The translations under genes were made by a program, and so were the position numbers. Below are positions 31,893 to 43,414 of a stretch of DNA of 64,000 bases, piece by piece; positions within the stretch are counted from its first letter, which is position 1, and every line of letters starts with the position of its first letter. This stretch comes from Mastigamoeba balamuthi. Taxonomy: Eukaryota > Evosea > Mastigamoebida > Mastigamoebidae. The stretch lies in NCBI GenBank assembly GCA_902651635.1, contig CACRSC010000037.1, forward strand, positions 99,468 to 163,467, given 5' to 3'. The notes under the pieces were generated by a model. It searched no databases, was not told the origin of the DNA, and worked only from the letters and a program-made list of their open reading frames with translations.

Positions 31893-33358
31893 ATGAGCCA
31901 GCCGTTCATCGGGAGCAGGATCAGCCTCATCTCCAAGAGCGACATCCGCTACGAGGGCATCCTCTACACCATCGACACCAAGGAGAGCACCGTCGCGCTC
32001 GCCAAGGGTCCGCCTGCCCCCCACCGCGCAACATTCAAAAATTCAAAAAATAATTCTCGAGATTTCCCCCCAATTCAATTCAAAAATTTCCTCCTCGATC
32101 CCCTGTGTGACGTCGGTCGCTTGATTCGGGCCCCCACCACTGATGGCTGGGGAAAAATACAGTGAGGGTCTTTGGGACGGAGGACAGGAGGCCGCAGGCG
32201 CCCGTGCCGCCGTCGTCGGAGGTCTACGAGTACATCATCTTCCGGGGCGCCGACATCAAGGACCTGCACGTCTGCGAGACGCCCCCGAACGACCCCGCGA
32301 TCGTCGGCATCGCCGTTGCGTCGCATCGCCCCCGCCCGAATTCCCGCCCCCAGCACAATTGACTGCGATTGAATTCCTTCCAAGAAATGCCTGCGCCACG
32401 TCTAATCTCCGCGTGGCCCTCTCCCGGTGCTCCCACCGCGCAGACGCGCCCGCCGCCGACGTCCCCCGCCAGCCAGGCGTCTGTCCCCGCGCCCGCGCCC
32501 GCGCCCGCCCCGGCGGCGGCGCCTGCGGTGCAGCCCATCGCGCGGGCGCCGGCCGGGGTGTCGGCGGGCCCGCAGGCGGCAGCGGAGGCGCCGGGGCCCG
32601 TGAGCCCGCAGACGCTGGAGCGCAGGCAGCTGGCCATCAGCCGCCCCTCGGCCACGAGCGAGCTGACGCAGCAGCAGCGCGTGATCAGCCCGCCGGCGGC
32701 GCAGTCGCCGTCGTCGTCGTCGTCGCCGCCGCGTGCCACGTCACCGCAGGCGCCGGCGGCCGCTGTGGAGCCGCCGCGGGTGGCGGCGCAGCTGCGGGCG
32801 GGGGAGGCGGAGGCGACGGCGCACGCGGCGGCGGCGTGGGCGCGGGAGCAGCAGCGGGAGGGGCAGCCGCAGGGGCAGGGGCAGCGGGAGGGGCGGTACG
32901 GGCAGCGGAGGGGCGGGCAGGGGGCCGGGAGGTCGACGGCGTTCAGCGGGCCGGCGGTGACCAAGGAGCAGCTGGAGGAGTACGACTTTGCAGAGGCCAA
33001 CGCCAAGTTCGACAAGAGCAAGGTGAGGGAGGAGGCGCCCGAGATGATGCCGCAGGCCAAGGCCTACGACAGGAAGGCCTCGTTCTTCGACACCATCACC
33101 AGCGAGTCGGCCCAGGGCCGCGCGCGACGCGTCGACATGGAGACGTTTGGCCAGCGCGGCAAGCAGGGCGGCGGCCAGCAGCGCGGCTACGGCGGCCACT
33201 ACGCCCAGTACTACCAGCAGCAGCGCCAGCAGCAGGGCAGACCCCTCAACTACCGCAGGCCCGGCGACGCTGAGTCCACCGGCATCCCGCAGCCGCAGCC
33301 GCAGCCCCAGCAGCAGCAGGCCCAGGCCCAGGCGCAGCAGCCGGCCGCCTCGTCGTGA
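31893..33358 (+). CDS. LSM14: LSM14/Scd6-family mRNP protein (LSm, FDF, FFD and TFG boxes)
   Basis: Exons 31893-32007, 32163-32302 and 32444-33358 sum to 390 codons, giving 389 aa. The N-terminal LSm14 domain reads [19 protein letters not shown], then [21 protein letters not shown] and [16 protein letters not shown], all diagnostic of Scd6/LSM14. A Pro/Ala/Gln-rich linker follows. The C-terminal half has the FDF box ([15 protein letters not shown]), the FFD box ([12 protein letters not shown]) and the TFG box (RRVDMETFG), in the canonical order. It ends in a Gly/Tyr/Gln-rich tail. The protein represses translation and promotes decapping in P-bodies by binding DDX6 and EDC4/DCP2 partners. Intron 2 carries the shared 22-nt intron word at 32380-32401. 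Very secure. Confidence 0.95.
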
Positions 33359-33431
33359 GGCTTCCCCTGTGAGCGTGCCGAAGAAACAGCCCGTCCGGGG
33401 ATAATCAGAGTGCCGCCGCATTGAACCCCCC
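32148..33431. repeat. Exact duplicated segment, copy 1
   Basis: 1284 nt repeated at 33463-34746 with the same length and no difference that I can see. It ends exactly where the 31-N gap begins. Confidence 0.93.
32380..32401 (+). repeat. Shared intron word (LSM14 intron 2)
   Basis: A 22-nt word containing AAGAAATGCCTGCGCCACGT. It is identical to 50121-50142 in an intron of the unrelated TEX2-like gene, with related forms at 1901-1927, 11735-11752 and 13429-13448. Confidence 0.7.
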
Positions 33432-33462
33432 NNNNNNNNNNNNNNNNNNNNNNNNNNNNNNN
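33432..33462. other. Assembly gap (31 N)
   Basis: Run of unknown bases separating the two exact copies of the LSM14 3' part. The gap is the seam of an assembly duplication. Confidence 0.98.
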
Positions 33463-34746
33463 TGGGGAAAAATACAGTGAGGGTCTTTGGGACGGAGGAC
33501 AGGAGGCCGCAGGCGCCCGTGCCGCCGTCGTCGGAGGTCTACGAGTACATCATCTTCCGGGGCGCCGACATCAAGGACCTGCACGTCTGCGAGACGCCCC
33601 CGAACGACCCCGCGATCGTCGGCATCGCCGTTGCGTCGCATCGCCCCCGCCCGAATTCCCGCCCCCAGCACAATTGACTGCGATTGAATTCCTTCCAAGA
33701 AATGCCTGCGCCACGTCTAATCTCCGCGTGGCCCTCTCCCGGTGCTCCCACCGCGCAGACGCGCCCGCCGCCGACGTCCCCCGCCAGCCAGGCGTCTGTC
33801 CCCGCGCCCGCGCCCGCGCCCGCCCCGGCGGCGGCGCCTGCGGTGCAGCCCATCGCGCGGGCGCCGGCCGGGGTGTCGGCGGGCCCGCAGGCGGCAGCGG
33901 AGGCGCCGGGGCCCGTGAGCCCGCAGACGCTGGAGCGCAGGCAGCTGGCCATCAGCCGCCCCTCGGCCACGAGCGAGCTGACGCAGCAGCAGCGCGTGAT
34001 CAGCCCGCCGGCGGCGCAGTCGCCGTCGTCGTCGTCGTCGCCGCCGCGTGCCACGTCACCGCAGGCGCCGGCGGCCGCTGTGGAGCCGCCGCGGGTGGCG
34101 GCGCAGCTGCGGGCGGGGGAGGCGGAGGCGACGGCGCACGCGGCGGCGGCGTGGGCGCGGGAGCAGCAGCGGGAGGGGCAGCCGCAGGGGCAGGGGCAGC
34201 GGGAGGGGCGGTACGGGCAGCGGAGGGGCGGGCAGGGGGCCGGGAGGTCGACGGCGTTCAGCGGGCCGGCGGTGACCAAGGAGCAGCTGGAGGAGTACGA
34301 CTTTGCAGAGGCCAACGCCAAGTTCGACAAGAGCAAGGTGAGGGAGGAGGCGCCCGAGATGATGCCGCAGGCCAAGGCCTACGACAGGAAGGCCTCGTTC
34401 TTCGACACCATCACCAGCGAGTCGGCCCAGGGCCGCGCGCGACGCGTCGACATGGAGACGTTTGGCCAGCGCGGCAAGCAGGGCGGCGGCCAGCAGCGCG
34501 GCTACGGCGGCCACTACGCCCAGTACTACCAGCAGCAGCGCCAGCAGCAGGGCAGACCCCTCAACTACCGCAGGCCCGGCGACGCTGAGTCCACCGGCAT
34601 CCCGCAGCCGCAGCCGCAGCCCCAGCAGCAGCAGGCCCAGGCCCAGGCGCAGCAGCCGGCCGCCTCGTCGTGAGGCTTCCCCTGTGAGCGTGCCGAAGAA
34701 ACAGCCCGTCCGGGGATAATCAGAGTGCCGCCGCATTGAACCCCCC
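33463..34746. repeat. Exact duplicated segment, copy 2
   Basis: Same 1284 nt as 32148-33431. It lacks LSM14 exon 1 upstream, but continues downstream into new sequence, so it carries the true right-hand junction. Confidence 0.93.
33478..34673 (+). pseudogene. 5'-truncated second copy of LSM14 (exons 2 and 3)
   Basis: Carries exon 2 (from about 33478) and exon 3 to the stop at 34673, identical to the first copy. The first exon with the start of the LSm fold is missing because the N gap precedes it. Most likely an unmerged contig end rather than a gene. Confidence 0.85.
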
Positions 34747-34982
34747 TCGCATGACGCCAGGACGGGGGGCCCCCCCAGGCGTGTGTCTTTCCTCCCTGCC
34801 GGCCCCTCTGGCCAACACTAAATTGTCATCTCTTTTGTTTTTCTTCGTTGCGCAATCCTCTCTTCGTCGTCCCTTACGGACCGGACCGCAGCACACCACG
34901 CAGTGCCAGGTACTTCTCCCAGCGGCACAGCAACGCACTCTTTGCGCGAGGCAATCAACCGGCTTGTTGTGCACTGATCGCA
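34747..34982. other. Convergent spacer
   Basis: About 235 nt between LSM14 (copy 2) and the RRM gene, with T-rich tracts near 34830. No gene. Confidence 0.35.
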
Positions 34983-36477
34983 TTAGTTCTTCTTGGGGGT
35001 CTTGGCCTTCTTGGGGGTCTTCTTCGAGGCCGCCTTCTTGGAAGGAGTCTTCTTGGAGGGAGTGGTCCTGGCCTTCTTGGCCGCCGGCACGGCCTTGGCC
35101 TCCTCCGCTGCAGGGGCGTCCTCGCTCTCCGCCTCGGCCACCTCCTCGCTCTGCCTCTTCTGGCCCTTGGCCTCCTCGGGTGCCTCGTCCTCCTCGTCCG
35201 ACACGCCGCCCTCCTTCATCACCTCCTGGTCCTCGTCCTGCGGTGTGGTGTTGCGGTGCGCAGCCAGAGAGCTCTCAGCGATCATCAAGCCACTGCAGGG
35301 CACAACACAGCATTCACGCGTGGGCAAGGAGGGCAGCACCTGGGTCGCAGAGACCTCCTCAAACTCGCCGTCGTCCTCGGCGTTGCTGGGCTCGCCCCCC
35401 GCAGCGGCGGGAGCGGCCTCGGGGGCGGGGTGCTCGCCGGCGCCCGAGTGCTTGGTGTCGATGGTCGCCGAGATCTTGCGGCCGCAGCAGATGCAGCCGT
35501 TGCACGCACGGACGACCGCGCGGGCCTCCACGGGGCTCCGGAACACGGCCAGGGCGAACCCCTTGCCCTTGACAGAGTACACCTGCTTGGGCTCGGCGCA
35601 GTTCTTCCTCTTGCACATCTCGTTCACCGCGATCTCGATCTGCGCGCGTTGTTGCCGTCGCGGTGAGCCCAAATCAATTGATTGTTGCCCCCAACACAAA
35701 AGCAAAGGCCAGGAAGAGGGCCAAGAGGGCCGGCTGCGGACCTTCTCGGGGGTGTAGGTCGGCGGGATGTTGTTGATGTGGACCGCGCAGCCGGGGGAGC
35801 AGACGGGGGCCTTCTCGGGCTTCTTGGCCGCGTCGAAGACGACGAGCGTCCCCTTGTGCTCGGGCACGCTCGACCCGTCCAGCTTGCCGATCGCCCCGTC
35901 GAGGTCGCCCACCGTCGCGAAGCACTTGCCCCTGCACTTGCCGTCCTTGCCCACCAGCACCTGCCGTCCCGCACGCGCAGAGCCCCCCGCGGGTGTTAAT
36001 CAATTGTGTCCGTGGCTCTCAATCGCGGCAAAAATCTCGCGCGGTTGATTCCACGAGATTCAAAACCGGGATTCCGCCGCAAATATCACGATTTGGCGAT
36101 TTGGCGTGGCGGGGAATCCCCGCGGGGGTGCGTGTCGTGACGTGGCGCACCTTGACGCGCTCCACCGAGATGCCCGCGGCCTCGAACAGGCTCCTGACGA
36201 GGGCCTCGTCGGCGTCGCGCGGCAGCCCGGCGATCAGCACCTCGCCGGCGACGGGCGCCCTGGCGGCGTCGGATGACGTGGCGTCGTCGCCCTTGGCCGC
36301 CTTCTTGGCCTTCCTCTGCCTCCTCGCCGCCGGGGCGGGCGTCAGGGGCTCCACGGGCGGGTGCACGGGCGTCGCAGGTGCCGATGACGTGGCGTCTGCG
36401 CCGTCGTCGGAGGAGGGGGAGGGGGCCTGGGCAGGCTTGCGTGGCGTGCGCCTCTGCTTCTTGCTGGGGGTCTCCAT
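34983..36477 (-). CDS. Two-RRM protein with acidic region and histone-H1-like Lys-rich tail (nucleolin-like)
   Basis: Four exons or so. The N-terminus METPSKKQRRTPRKPAQ is basic and Ser/Pro-rich. RRM1 spans EVLIAGLPRDADEALVRSLFEAAGI to GTLVVFDA and is split by an intron after VKVRHV. RRM2 runs from AVHINNIPPTYTPEKVR to GRKISATID, with RNP1-like KGKGFALAVF. An acidic segment follows (NAEDDGEFEEV, DEEDEAPEEAK) and then a tail of TPSKK/SKKAASKKTPKK units, like histone H1 or a nucleolar retention tail. The arrangement resembles nucleolin-type rRNA-processing proteins, but acidic and RRM order differ, so I leave the symbol empty. Introns at about 35290-35335, 35645-35740 and 35965-36145 include CAATTG words. 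Nuclear location inferred. Confidence 0.75.
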
Positions 36478-36781
36478 GGGGTCAGGCGACTGCGAATATC
36501 TGGTACGCGGCTTCTGATGTCATTGCCACCACAACAAATATCGGGGCATCCACTCAGCAAATCCGCAGTCGCCCCATTTCAAACAGCAACACTTGATTGC
36601 GGCCAAGACACACAAGGGAGAGCCCTGCCTCTGTTCCCGGGGGCTCCCATGATCTAAGCACAAGCAATATCCAGATCTTATTGAATCGTGCGAACACGCA
36701 GAACGAGTCGGAACCTAGTGGCCCTGCAGCGACACGAACGCCCCGCCCGCGGCAGCAGCAGCAGCAGCAACGCGAGGTCAG

Positions 36782-39001
36782 TCACGCGACGACGTCTATC
36801 GACGACGCGACGGTCGCGTGGCAGACAGGGCACTGGGCGCCGACCGCGGGCCTGCAGGCCCTGCAGACGCAGAGGTGCCTGCACTCGAGCAGCAGCACCG
36901 AGGCCCGCTCTCTGCCGCAGGCCCTGCACATGCGCAGCTCCTCCACCGCCTGGCCCACCACGCGCTCGGCGCACGCCAGCGCCCTGGCCAGCGCCTCGAG
37001 CCTCTCGCGGCCCAGCTCGCCCACGGGCAGCGCCAGGTCCTCGACGCCCAGCCCCCGCAGCCGCGCCATCCGCGCCTCGGCCTCCCCGCGCGCCCGCACA
37101 GCAGCGTCGCGCTCCTCGCTCGCCGCGCGCAGCAGCTCCGCGGCCCTGTCGTGCTCGCGCAGCGCTGCCTCGGCCCTCCGCGACGCCGCCAGCGCGTCCG
37201 CCGCGGCCTCGCTGGCCCGCGCGGCCGCAGCGTCGCGCTCGCGGGCCGCGACGTCGCGCTCGGCCCGGGCCTCCGCGCACTCGCGCAGCGCCGCGTCGAG
37301 CTGCTGCGTGCGCGAGGCGTCGTCGAGCGGGCGGCAGAGCCTGCGCAGCGAGGCGACCTGTGCCTGCAGCGCCTCGCGCTCGGCGGCCTCGGCCTGCAGG
37401 CGGACCTCGAGGGCGTCGCGCGCGCTGCTCACGGCGACGACCTGCCGGGCCATCGCGTCCCTGTCGGCCGCCAGGGCCGCCACGAGCTCCGCCAGGTCCT
37501 CCCTGGCCTCTGGCGGCGACCCCATCCCCTGCAGCACAGGAGGCAGGCTGCTCCTCAGCGGGCTACAGAGACGCGGGGGAGCCCAGAGGGCGGGAATCAA
37601 TTGATCTCGCGGATTAAAGCGGACGCAGAGGGGGCGCACTGCTCCTCGGGCGAGCGCGAGAAGAGGTCGGGCCTGTCGCCGTACATGCGCTTGATGTGCT
37701 CCGACGCCCTCAGGAGCCGCGCGTTCTCCTTGGCCTCGCGGGGCGTCGACGCCTGCTGGACGCACTCAGCAATTGATTCGGGCGTGGGGGCTCGGCGCAC
37801 GTAGAGCAGCGGGAGTATCTCAGTGACGGAGCGCTTGCGGCCCGTGATCTTGACGATCTTGTCGATGTTGGCGTTGGGCGTCCGCGGGGAGCCCTCGGCC
37901 CCGGCCTCCTTGGGCGCCTCGGAGGACGAGCAGCTCGCGTCCTCCTGCGGGGCCGCCGACGCTGTCGCGGTCGCGGTGGCCTCTGGCCCGCCCTCGTCCT
38001 CGCACTCGACCTCGGCCTCGTCGTCCTTCTCCTCGGCCTCGCAGTAGTCGTCGGGCACCTCGACGATGGCCAGCGTGTGGCGGTGCACCGCGGGCTCCCC
38101 GGGCCTGCTCGCCTCCTCCGGCAGCGGCGGCTGCGACGAGCACCGCACTCGGATGTCGTCGCCTCTGTGCGGAGCGGCAGCGAGCGCGCGCACTGTGAGA
38201 TCCGCGGATCGCAGCGAGAGCGTACCGGGCCTCGAGGATGAGCGGCCTGTCGCCGTAGACCCGCTTGATGTGCTCCGCGGTCCGCAGAAGCCTCGCGTTC
38301 TCCAGCGCCTCCTGCGCCGTGCTGGCCTGCCGATCCCCGCAGCCGCATGCGAATTTTTGATTCCGCGGATAAAATCAGCGGCGGGGACGAATCGCGCGGC
38401 AATTCGAGTCCGCGGTATCAATTGATGCGGGGGGAAAACGGGGGACTGGGCTGCCGCGCACCCCCAGCAGCAGCTGTATCTCCGAGAGCGACTTCTTGCG
38501 CCCCGTGATCTGCGCCAGCTTGACCATGCTCGAGCTCCTCTTGACGGCGTCCTCCTTGCCCTGTTTCTGCGCCGTCTCTCCCACCGCTTCCGCCGATTCC
38601 GCGACGCTTCCGGCGGGCCCAGCGGGCGCCCCGGGCCCAGCGGCGCCAGCGGCCCCGGGCGCCGTCGCGCGGACGACGGACGCCTGCCTCGGGCTGAGCT
38701 CCGACCCGACCGCCGCCGACCGCAGCGCCGACTCGGCCTCTGCGCGCTGCGCCGGCGGCGACGGCGGCTGCGCGGCGGCCAGCGGCGGCAGCTCGGGCGG
38801 GGGCAGCGGCGTGCCGTGGCGCGAGGACGAGGAGCGGCTGCCGTGCGCGGCGTGCGAGTGCCCGTGCGAGTGGCGGCCCGAGTGCCTCCGCGAGTGCGAC
38901 GGCGGGGCAGAGGACGTCTGCGACGGCGCTGGCGGCGACGCGGGGCCGGCGGCGACCGCGGCGCCGCTGGTGCTGCTGCGCGTCTCCTGGTCCTGCTCCA
39001 T
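36782..39001 (-). CDS. RING-finger protein with duplicated N-terminal motif and coiled coil
   Basis: Starts MEQDQETRSSTSG with a Ser/His/Pro-rich N-terminus. Two copies of an unrecognised motif follow: ITGRKKSLSEIQLLLGV then ENARLLRTAEHIKRVYGDRP, and ITGRKRSVTEILPLLYV then ENARLLRASEHIKRMYGDRP. Each copy has an intron between its halves. After an intron with CAATTG at about 37605 the frame continues (phase 2 junction) into a long Ala/Arg/Glu coiled coil and a C-terminal RING of the C3HC4 type seen in IAP/MULAN proteins: MCRACGRERASVLLLECRHLCVCRACRPAVGAQCPVCHATV. It is likely an E3 ubiquitin ligase. That the repeats and the RING belong to one gene rests on the in-frame junction near 37560-37620. 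Confidence 0.7.
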
Positions 39002-39373
39002 CGCGGGCGGGCGTGTGCGGGTGCGCCTCGGGGGCTCCGGTGCCGCGGCTGAAACGCGGGTCTGTTGCGTGTGGGTCTTTTTTGAATTGAATTGGCTTGT
39101 GGATTTTTGAACCCCTGGGGATATTGTGCGAGCGGGAAAAATAGCCGGATGCGGCGATGAAAAATCCCATACCACCGGGTCGCAGTTTTCGAGCGAAAGG
39201 AACCGAGGGGCTGGGAAATCACCCCTTGCGCGTGCTGCAGAGAGGCATTCACCCGGGCTGGACCCTGTTGAATTTCGCGAAAGAGCGGACACGCCCCTTT
39301 TCTTACACGGGCGACGTAGATTCACGAGATCTAGATTTCATTCATTCGTTTTCGGACCCCAGGCCACTTGATT
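39002..39373. other. Spacer upstream of the RING gene
   Basis: About 370 nt, more AT-rich than the genes. Lies between the RING gene start and the stop of the membrane-protein gene, both on the minus strand. No gene recognised. Confidence 0.35.
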
Positions 39374-40557
39374 TCACTCGAAATAGCATACCGCCCCCTG
39401 CAGCATAACCGCAGCAGCGAACCCGGCGACCACCTTGCCGACCGGCTGCGGGAACTCGGACTGCGTCCACCCCAGCACGCCAGCGCCCAGCAGCATCGCC
39501 ACCGCCTCCACGCCGCGTATCGCAGCCGAGTTGCGCAGCGACCCCACCGCCCGCGCTCCGGCCAGCGCCGAGACGTGGACGCCGTGCTGGGCGATCGACG
39601 AGAGCGAGGCGAGGACGATCAGCCACACGGCCGAGCCCCCGGGAGCGTGGAACGCCAGGCACCACCACATCCACACGGAGCACAGGCGCGAGGCCGTCCC
39701 GAACGTCCCCTCGTGCAGCACGCGGCCGCGCTCGGCGTCGTCGCCAGACTCTGCGCGCGCCAGCAGCACGTCCGACAGCTCGATGAGCTTGACGCACAGC
39801 ATCAGGAAGAACACCCGCGCGAGCTGCCAGGGTAAAGGAGCAATTTGTGAGCGCCAAGTCCAAAGGGGAGCGAATATTTAATCAACGCGAGTCAATTGAA
39901 TGACGAAAAGCGATTGGGATGCTGGGGGATACCGTGCTCGAGGCTGCGGACGAGTCCGGGGCGCCGACAAAGGGGAAGGGGAGCCGGGCCGAGACAGAGG
40001 CCTGGTACGGCGCGGCCAGGGCGCAGAGCAGGTTGAGGAACACGCACACAATGTGGTGCGCCACCGCAAACGGCCGCAGCGTCACCCCTGGCGCCCTGTC
40101 CCGCACCCACGACACTGCCACCGAGGGAGGAAGGGGGGAGAGGAGCCGTCAGAGAAACGCGTTCTGCCCTGCGCAGGCGTCTCTTTCGTCTTTCACGTCC
40201 TCTTTCCGGAATTATGACGTCAGAAACAAAAAAGGGGGGAGGGCTGCGTGCCTGTGGCGAGGGCGGTGGGGTAGAGGAGGGTGAGGGCGAGCGGGGCGAG
40301 CGGGGAGGAGAGGGCGGGGCCGAGGGGCCAGGCGGCCGCGTGGGGCGTCCGGGGGCCCAGCGTCCGCTGCGCCAGCGCCTGCGCCAGAGCGGTCGTGGCG
40401 TCTGCGGGGAGGGGGGGGGTGAGACCTCGGGGGCGGGGGCGGGTGGGGGGCGGGGCTCACGGATGAACTGCATGGCGACGCCCCAGCGCTGCTCACAGCC
40501 CTTTACGCTTTTTGGCGCGGAATATCTGGGAGATTCAACTATATCTAGTTGCTCCAT
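39374..40557 (-). CDS. Multi-pass membrane protein of unknown family
   Basis: About four exons. The start MEQLDIVESPRYSAPKSVKGCEQRWGVAMQFI (ATG at 40557) is followed by an exon ending LAPLALTLLYPTALAT, then one reading VSWVRDRAPGVTLRPFAVAHHIVCVFLNLLCALAAPYQ, and the last (39814-39374) with helices FFLMLCVKLIELSDVLL, ASRLCSVWMWWCLAF, AVWLIVLASLSSIAQHGVHV, VEAVAMLLGAGVLGW and VAGFAAAVMLQGAVCYF. Around seven hydrophobic segments in all. The HHIVC and ELSDVLLAR...HEGTFG pattern faintly recalls fatty-acid elongase-like multi-pass proteins, but the diagnostic histidine box is not there. I do not recognise the family. Confidence 0.55.
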
Positions 40558-40720
40558 CTCGGCTGGCTGGCGCGCAGGTGCCGGCCGCCGCGTCCCCCTG
40601 TCTGTGTCCTTGCCTCTGCCAGCTGAGCGGTCATTGTGGTTGTTGGATATCGGATTGTCCAGGATGAATCTGAGGGGAGATATTTCTATCTCGGTTGGCT
40701 CGGTTTCGCGCCGATCGACT

Positions 40721-41542
40721 ATGGACGCACTCGCGGCGTACGGCTCCGACGACGAAGGGTCGCCCGCTCCGGCCGCGCAGCCCACCCCAGCCCCGCCTGC
40801 CCAGCCGAAACCGAAAGAGGCCGCCGCTGCCCCCGCCCCCGCGGCCGAGCACAGGAAGCCGCCGTGCGCAGCCCACCCCTGACGTCATACCCGGGGCCAC
40901 GTCACACGCCCCCCGGCGCCCAGGCAGCCGCCCTCCTGCTGAACGCGAAACAAACCCGGCAGGGTGGACGGCGGCCTCGACCTGGACGACCTGCTGGGGC
41001 GCGGGCCCAGCGAGGTCCCCAAGTTTCTGCGGGCCGCGGAGCACCAGCCCGACACGGGCCTGCGCAACGCCCTCGACGAGGAGGCCATCCAGCAGGAGCG
41101 CGACGCCAGGAAGCAGGAGGCCCAGCGGTGCGCTCGCTGCTGCCCGCGAAACCCTCCAAGTCCCCCGAATCAATTGAGGGTTGCGGCCTGACACTCGAGG
41201 GCCCGCCAGGCGCGATGCCGCGAGGGCCAAGAGGGAGCGCGAGGAGAGGGCGGCGGAGGAGGAGCGCAGGTCCAAGATTGCGCGCATGTACACCGAGGTC
41301 GAGCAGCACAAGGCCGAGAAGAAGGAGCGGGTCCGCAAGGGGCAGCCGCTGAGCTTCAACGAAAAGGCGCGCAGGCCACTCCCCCGGCCCCTCTGCTCTC
41401 GACCCCGGGCACGGGCCACGGGCTCACACCCCAGCCCCCACCTCCTCGCGTGCAGGAGAAGCGCAAGAGGGACAACGGGCAGTGCGACAGGAGCAAGAAC
41501 TTTGTCGAGGAGGAGAAGAGGATCCTCCGTGGCTCCAACTGA
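40721..41542 (+). CDS. Small charged coiled-coil protein, nuclear-type C-terminal motif
   Basis: Four exons. MDALAAYGSDDEGSPAPA opens an acidic/Pro-Ala N-terminus. Exon 2 (from about 40964) carries DGGLDLDDLLGRGPSEVPKFL and exon 3 a charged helix (RREREERAAEEERRSKIARMY). The last exon ends with EKRKRDNGQ, then SKNFVEEEKRILRGSN. The FVEEEKRILR ending resembles the conserved end of small nuclear RNA-associated proteins of the TRIR/C19orf43 type, but I recall that only loosely. AYGSDDE starts are common in splicing-associated proteins. Divergent from the membrane-protein gene with a 163-nt spacer. Confidence 0.6.
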
Positions 41543-41685
41543 GCTCTGGTCCCCCTCCCCAGCCCAGTGCAAACAGGGCCTGCAATCCCGACCGGTCCAC
41601 CTTGCTGTTGCTGCTGGGCTCGCTGCGGAGCGAAGCGAGAGGAGGAGCGTCGAGGCTTGGAGATGGGCCCCCCTGCCCCACCCGC

Positions 41686-43163
41686 TCACATGGAGGCCTT
41701 GGCGATGGCGGTGAGCTCGGCGTCAGAGAGCACGACGGGGTTGCCCTTGGTCGAGCTCGCCTTGGAGACCTTCTGCACGAGCTCCGGGATCTGCTGCTCG
41801 CGCAGGCCGTACGACCCGAGGCCCGGCACCTGCAGGTCGCGGCACAGCGCGCCCAGCCACTCGGCGGCGTCGAGCGCCGTGGCCTCGGCCCTGCCCGTGC
41901 AGATGCGCGCCACCTCGGCGTAGCGCGCCAGCGCCTGCCTCGCGGGGTCGCTGGGGGCCAGTCTCTCGAGCGCCTGGATGTTGGCCCTGACGACGTGCGG
42001 CAGCACAGCCGCGCACAGGGCCCCGTGGGGCGCGGACTGCAGCATCCCTGCCGGGGGTTTGTTGTGTTTTCAGAGAGCGGGTTTCGGGGACAAACGCGCT
42101 GCGAGAGACGGACCTCCGAGGGGGCCGGCGAAGCCGTGGACGGCGCCGAGCTTGGCGTTGGCGAGGCACATGCCGCCGAAGAGGCTGGCCACGCACATGT
42201 CCTCGCGGGCCTGCAGGCGCGAGGGGTCGTTGACGGCGTGCCTGAGCGACCTGGCGGCCCGCGTCATGCCCTCGCGGCACAGGGCGTCGGTCAGCGGGTT
42301 GGCCTTGTTCGACACGTAGGGCTCGATGCACTGCGTCAGCGCGTCGAGGCCTGCGGAGTGCAGCGTGCGTTGGGTGCGGGAACGAGGACAGCGCCGAGGC
42401 TGAATTGTGGGGCGCACCGGTGTTGCGCGTGACGGCGGCGGGCAGCGTCAGCGTCAGCTCGGGGTCTACGATGGCGACCCTGGGCAGCAGGTAGTTACTG
42501 CGCAGCGAGGCCTTGAGGCCCGCCTCGGGCACGCACAGCACCGAGTTCTTCGTGACCTTTTGGGTTTCCGTTTTCCCGGCAGAGATAAAATCAATTGCTC
42601 AGCTGCGCGTTCGCTTGTCCCGTGTTGTTTTTGACAGAGCCGCTGTCTTACCTCCGCGCCGGTGCCGGCGGTCGTGGGGATGGCGATGCAGGGCGCGCCG
42701 GGCTTGGCGAACTGCATGCCGCGCCCGACGATCTCGATGTAGTCGAGCGGCTCGCCCCCGTTGGTCAGCAGCGCCGCGACGGCCTTGGCGACGTCGATCG
42801 CGCTGCCTCCCCCCAGCGCCACGACCACGTCGCTCTTGTCCTCCCTCGCGATCTGCGTTGCTGGTGAGCAGAGGGTGACAGATGACGTGTCACGGCGGAG
42901 GAGAGCCGAGGACGAGGGGATTTCTGTGCCTTGAGGGCCGCGCTGACGGTGGTCGTGCAGGGCTCGCTGAGGACCGCGAACTGCGCGCTCGCGACGCCCG
43001 CGGCGGCCAGCGACGACAGCAGCGGCGCCGCGCTCTCGGGGCGCGCGCCCAGGACGACCAGCGCGCGGCTGCCGAACGACCTGGCGATGGCGCCCGCCTG
43101 CTTGACGGCGCCCCTGCCGAACACGACGCGCGCGGCGGTGGCAAACTCAAACGCCTCGGCCAT
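41686..43163 (-). CDS. Iron-containing alcohol dehydrogenase (Fe-ADH superfamily)
   Basis: About five exons. MAEAFEFATAARVVFGRGAV opens the nucleotide-binding half, with the NAD(P)-binding VVALGGGSAIDVAKAVAALL and CIAIPTTAGTGAEV, typical of Fe-ADH. The metal-binding half has GLDALTQCIEPYVSNKANPLTDALCREGM, then KLGAVHGFAGPLGG and SAPHGALCA with two of the ligand histidines. The position usually held by the first ligand His (DALTH) is Gln here (DALTQ), a form I believe is common in one subfamily. It oxidises or reduces small alcohols and aldehydes in the cytosol and is typical of fermentative protists and bacteria. Bacterial origin followed by intron gain is a possible inference. Family is very secure; substrate unknown. 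Confidence 0.92.
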
Positions 43164-43414
43164 CAGCGGTCTATTTATTATCCCGATTGAATCTCGAAAA
43201 TCGAATCTGCCCTCGGAGTAGGGAGTGTGAACGTGCTCAACAGCACAAACCAACGCACAGTGATACGTCACCCGTCTTTGTCTCGTGGATTTGCGTTGAA
43301 CGTGTCCGGGCATCGTCATTTTTGGTTGTCGGTTTTTGCGGATCAGCTGCGCGTTTGTTGTGTTTTTTTCTTTTCGTCCCTGAGAAGCGTTGAGCGACAA
43401 GACCGAGGCCCAGT

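Noticed and set aside
33463-34746. A second LSM14 paralogue
   Set aside because: It is exactly identical, lacks exon 1 and begins at an N gap. An assembly overlap explains it better than a recent duplicate.
39374-40557. Fatty-acid elongase (ELOVL)
   Set aside because: The HxxHH-type box and other conserved motifs are absent, so only a multi-pass membrane protein can be claimed.
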